A stretch of 64,000 nucleotides of DNA, from the NCBI RefSeq assembly GCF_039955095.1, contig NZ_CP154878.1, forward strand, positions 2,108,001-2,172,000, in the 5' to 3' direction. This document shows positions 60,766 through 64,000 of this stretch, piece after piece (within the stretch, counting starts at the first letter, position 1; every line of letters starts with the position of its first letter). The notes under the pieces are model-generated. The model saw only the letters and a list, made by a program, of their open reading frames with translations, made no database searches and was not told the origin of the DNA. The DNA comes from Limosilactobacillus sp. WILCCON 0051. Lineage in GTDB: Bacteria > Bacillota > Bacilli > Lactobacillales > Lactobacillaceae. The translations under genes and the position numbers were made by a program.

Positions 60766-62553
60766 ATGAATTTTAAAACCATCTTAAAAAACAATCGTGC
60801 AGCCGGCTTGATCATCCTGACAATCGGCCTGCTGCTGACTGGCCAAATGATTACTGGGCATGGAATTATCGGTGCCGACAGCGTTTTTCACTATAACCGT
60901 TTTTATGAGACCTATTCACAGCTGAAACATCTAAACTTCAGCTGGTTTCAGTCGATCTATGGCTTTAACCAGAGCGGTCGAATCGTCAATGTCGTTTACG
61001 GTCCGCTGTTTGCCTATCTAAACGGTGTCCTGCTGCTGTTGGCACACAGCTGGTATCAATACCAGATTATCTCTAGCACCATCGTCTATCTAATTGGCGG
61101 TTTAGGCATGTACCAGCTGCTGAAACGCCTCAAAATCCGGCCCATCATCGCGGCAATGATGGCCAGCTTTTATCTGACGGTGGGCTGGATGCCACGCTGG
61201 CAGATTGGAAACAATACCACTGCCTTAGGAGCAATGCTGATGCCTTATCTGCTGATGCTCACGTTTGAAATGATCACTGATGCCAGACGTCCAATTCACT
61301 GGAAAAAACTGGCTCTATTGATGAGTCTGACTATTGAGATCCATTTGCTGAGTGCGCTTTTGTTCATGTTAATTCTGATTCCTGCCTGGCTGTACGCTTT
61401 AAAAATCGCCAACAGCAAAACACAAATGCTGCTCGATACCGTTAAGGCAGTCTTGACAACCAGCGTTTTAACGGCCAATACGCTGATTCCGCTGATCTAT
61501 CTGAGTCTCACCAACCATCTGGCCATGCCGGCTGACTTTGACATCGTAAAGAACACGCTGCGTCTTGATCCATTAAACAATACTCATACTACGATTACCG
61601 TCTTTTTATTAGGTGTGCTGATTATGCAGGTGCTATTGGCAATCTTGAACTGGCGTCATGACCGCTTAAATCTGACCGCTACCTTGCTGGGTGCCATCTT
61701 TTTTTGGATCAGCTCGCGTTTCTTTTGCTGGTCAATCATCGTCAGCCATTTTCCCATGGTCAGCCGCCTGCTGCAGTTTCCAGTTCGCTTGATGATGCTG
61801 GCCTATCCGTTGCTCATCGTCGGCTTGGCAAGATCTTTTAAGTCGCTCAGCAGCCGGCCGATTAAAAAACGCTTCTTTAACCCACATTGGCTGGGGATTG
61901 GTGTTGTAAGCGTCATCTGGCTGGTCTGCCTGGCTCAAGTCGGCCTGTCCATCAATCAGAAAGCACAGATTGGTTTTATGCCGCGCGTTTTAACCAGCAA
62001 AACCACATCGATCGGTAAAAACAACAGTCAAAAGGACCGGCAAAACGTCTTAAAAGCCATGCATACCAGCAACTACCAAACATTTTTGAAACAGCTGCAA
62101 AAACGCGTTCCCGACTATCTGGCCACTGCCAAAGCCAACGTTGACGCTATGCAGGCCGCTTACAGCTATGGCGCTTCAGTCGTCGACCAAAAATCAAGTA
62201 TCAAGATCCAAGCCGTCAGTCACGGGCGCTTAAAACTGACTTGGCAGGCTGATAAAAGCTGCAGAATTCAGCTGCCAATCGTTACCTATCGTCAATCGCG
62301 GCTGATCGTCAACGGTAAAAAGCTGACCCGTTTTAAGCGTTCTTTGGTTGGCTCACCGACAGTCATTCAGCAGCCGGGGCAAAACACTGCCTATTTAAGC
62401 TATGCTGCTCCATTATGGCTCAATTTCATAATCGTAATTTCACTGTTGAGCTGGCTGGCTTGGGCGCTCAGGATGGTTTTTAATCATCGCCATCACCAAA
62501 CTAATGATCATTTCGTTTCAAAAGACGAGCTGGCTATAAGATCTTATCCATAA
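60766..62553 (+). CDS. Large polytopic membrane protein (GT-C-like)
   Basis: This 595-residue protein has around eleven hydrophobic helices, an early loop with HGIIGADSVFHYNRFYETY carrying an acidic pair after helix 1, and a C-terminal extracytoplasmic domain (about 415-560) before a last membrane segment. The layout resembles GT-C glycosyltransferase-like or YfhO-related membrane proteins, so a role in cell-surface glycosylation is possible. ATG 60766 is preferred over TTG 60733 for its position after GGAACGAG, which is weak. Confidence 0.65.
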   Translation: MNFKTILKNNRAAGLIILTIGLLLTGQMITGHGIIGADSVFHYNRFYETYSQLKHLNFSWFQSIYGFNQSGRIVNVVYGPLFAYLNGVLLLLAHSWYQYQIISSTIVYLIGGLGMYQLLKRLKIRPIIAAMMASFYLTVGWMPRWQIGNNTTALGAMLMPYLLMLTFEMITDARRPIHWKKLALLMSLTIEIHLLSALLFMLILIPAWLYALKIANSKTQMLLDTVKAVLTTSVLTANTLIPLIYLSLTNHLAMPADFDIVKNTLRLDPLNNTHTTITVFLLGVLIMQVLLAILNWRHDRLNLTATLLGAIFFWISSRFFCWSIIVSHFPMVSRLLQFPVRLMMLAYPLLIVGLARSFKSLSSRPIKKRFFNPHWLGIGVVSVIWLVCLAQVGLSINQKAQIGFMPRVLTSKTTSIGKNNSQKDRQNVLKAMHTSNYQTFLKQLQKRVPDYLATAKANVDAMQAAYSYGASVVDQKSSIKIQAVSHGRLKLTWQADKSCRIQLPIVTYRQSRLIVNGKKLTRFKRSLVGSPTVIQQPGQNTAYLSYAAPLWLNFIIVISLLSWLAWALRMVFNHRHHQTNDHFVSKDELAIRSYP

Positions 62554-62607
62554 TTTTGGAATCGTTCTTTCTGCCCCGCCTAAAAAGTCAACAGAAAACA
62601 TCAACAG

Positions 62608-62649
62608 AAAAAGCCCCATGATCCACGTTTTAGTGAATCACGGGGCTTT
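62608..62649 (-). terminator. Bidirectional terminator before guaA end
   Basis: AAAGCCCC.TGAT pairs with ATCA.GGGGCTTT around a stem-loop with the inner pairs ACG/AGT weak. T-runs on both strands serve the membrane-protein gene and guaA. Confidence 0.82.
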
Positions 62650-62711
62650 GATTTTGGTTGGGATTGGTTACCAGAAATACCGTTATATCAGCCTTTCTCT
62701 TTAATCAATCC

Positions 62712-64000
62712 CTATTCCCATTCAATTGTCGAAGGCGGCTTACTCGTGACATCGTAAAGAATCCGGTTAACGTGATCAACCTCATTTACGATGCGCACCG
62801 AAATCTTTTGCAAGACATCCCATGGAATCTTGGCAAAGTCAGCCGTCATCCCATCGATACTGGTTACGGCTCGGATACCAACCGCGTAGTCGTAGGTCCG
62901 ACCGTCACCCATTACGCCGACGGAACGAATGCCAGGCAGCACCGTAAAGTATTGCCAGATTTCTTCATCCAGACCGGCCTTCTTGATTTCTTCACGCAGG
63001 ATCGCGTCACTTTCCCGCACGATTTCCAGCTTTTCAGGCGTGATCTCGCCCAAGACCCGAATCCCCAGACCAGGACCTGGGAATGGCTGACGCCAAACCA
63101 GATCATGCGGAATACCAAGCTTTTCACCCAGTTCACGAGTCTCATCCTTAAACAGGCTGCGCAATGGTTCGATCAGCTTAAAACCGAGCTTCTTTGGCAG
63201 GCCGCCGACATTATGGTGCGACTTGATGGTTTGTGCCGTGTCGGTCCCAGATTCGATAACGTCGGTGTAGAGCGTACCTTGAGCCAGGTATTCGGCATCC
63301 TTCATCTTCTTGGCTTCTTCGTTAAAGACTTCCACGAATTCCTTGCCAATGATCTTCCGCTTTTGTTCTGGATCGGAAACGCCTTTCAGCTTGCCCAAGA
63401 AACGATCAGCTGCATCAACCTTGACGATCTTAACGCCCAGGTCGCGGCTCAAGGCGTTCATTACCTCATCAGCCTCGTTCTTGCGCAGCAGGCCGTGATC
63501 AACAAAGATGCAGGTTAATTGATCGCCAATTGCCTTGTGGATCAAAACGGCCGTAACGCTGGAGTCAACCCCGCCGGAAAGACCCAGGATAACCTTTTTG
63601 TCGCCGACTTCTTTACGGATGCTTTCAACCTGCATGTCGATAAAGTCGTCCATTGACCAGTTCGCTTTTGCCCCGCAAACGTCAAAGGCAAACTTCTTCA
63701 GAATATCCAGACCATACTGACTGTTGCGGACCTCGGCATGGAACTGAATGCCGTAAAGCTTCTTTTCGTCGTTGGCAATGGCTGAGATTGGGCAGTTCTT
63801 GCTGGTAGCAACGACCTTAAAGCCTTCTGGTGCCTCAACGACGCGATCGCCATGGCTCATCCAGACGTACTGCTTCTTTGGCAGGCCTTTAAACATTACC
63901 GCGTTGTCATCGGTAACTTCAATATCAGCTCGGCCATATTCAGAATCGTCGGCTGGTTCGACTTTGCCGCCCAGGTCATAAGACATCAGCTGCATGCCGT
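62712..64000 (-). CDS. guaA: GMP synthase (glutamine-hydrolysing), 5' end outside window
   Basis: About 429 C-terminal residues are visible of a normal length near 515; the start lies beyond 64000. The tail of the glutamine amidotransferase domain is visible with the catalytic His and Glu in [13 protein letters not shown] (FHPEV in most). Then comes the ATP-pyrophosphatase domain with the P-loop [36 protein letters not shown] and the C-terminal dimer domain ending PPSTIEWE. It converts XMP to GMP. Confidence 0.95.
   Translation of the reverse strand, partial: GMQLMSYDLGGKVEPADDSEYGRADIEVTDDNAVMFKGLPKKQYVWMSHGDRVVEAPEGFKVVATSKNCPISAIANDEKKLYGIQFHAEVRNSQYGLDILKKFAFDVCGAKANWSMDDFIDMQVESIRKEVGDKKVILGLSGGVDSSVTAVLIHKAIGDQLTCIFVDHGLLRKNEADEVMNALSRDLGVKIVKVDAADRFLGKLKGVSDPEQKRKIIGKEFVEVFNEEAKKMKDAEYLAQGTLYTDVIESGTDTAQTIKSHHNVGGLPKKLGFKLIEPLRSLFKDETRELGEKLGIPHDLVWRQPFPGPGLGIRVLGEITPEKLEIVRESDAILREEIKKAGLDEEIWQYFTVLPGIRSVGVMGDGRTYDYAVGIRAVTSIDGMTADFAKIPWDVLQKISVRIVNEVDHVNRILYDVTSKPPSTIEWE

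Overview
The window looks like chromosomal DNA of a heterofermentative lactobacillus, most likely Limosilactobacillus or a close relative. This is inferred from moderate GC content, strong AGGAGG-type ribosome binding sites, frequent TTG starts, cre-like CcpA sites, IS3-family elements and lactobacillus-type proteins (isoleucine 2-epimerase-like aminotransferase, CitCDEFG, PepN, ScrA/ScrB). No rRNA, tRNA, CRISPR array or prophage was seen.

Layout. Positions 1-2.3 kb hold an amino-acid permease (cut by the window start) and a class III aminotransferase resembling isoleucine 2-epimerase. 2.4-6.1 kb carries housekeeping genes: DJ-1/PfpI, an esterase, a family-4-like uracil-DNA glycosylase without Fe-S cysteines, and a ThrE exporter. 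6.3-20.6 kb is a coherent citrate island. It holds citMCDEFG plus a LysR gene, the divergent SorC-type regulator citI, a CitT-like DASS antiporter, an LDH-fold dehydrogenase carrying the malate-dehydrogenase specificity arginine, a fumarate reductase flavoprotein and FumC. Together they describe citrate uptake, cleavage to acetate and oxaloacetate, and two fates for oxaloacetate: decarboxylation by CitM, or reduction through malate and fumarate to succinate, which CitT could exchange for citrate.

20.8-29.1 kb has a cyclophilin, a long noncoding stretch with an unusual repeat element, the sucrose PTS transporter ScrA and hydrolase ScrB (separated by an alcohol dehydrogenase and a GNAT enzyme), and a DUF2252 protein. 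29.1-38.5 kb carries a VTT membrane protein, PPK2, hypotheticals, a PLD-helicase-DUF3427 protein, a serine hydrolase, DacA and a HesB-like protein. 38.6-46.5 kb has two IS3-family insertion sequences around pepN and an attenuator-controlled amino-acid permease. 46.8-64 kb carries transporters, YaaA, PheA, a MacAB-like ABC efflux operon, a TPP riboswitch with thiW, a small cytochrome b5-like protein, a TetR regulator, an unknown protein, a tRNA-editing protein, a SPOUT methyltransferase, a large membrane protein and truncated guaA.

The most unusual structure is a repeat of about 298 bp present twice in inverted orientation (21879-22176 and 38601-40445). Each copy has four hairpin units of exactly 37 bp (8-bp arms, TACCTACT/AGTAGGTA) separated by 25, 46 and 36 bp, then a 21-bp gap and a 22-bp palindrome. 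The second copy is split by an IS3 element with a 3-bp target duplication. Removing the IS and one duplication restores exactly the 25-bp spacer of the intact copy. I do not recognise this element.
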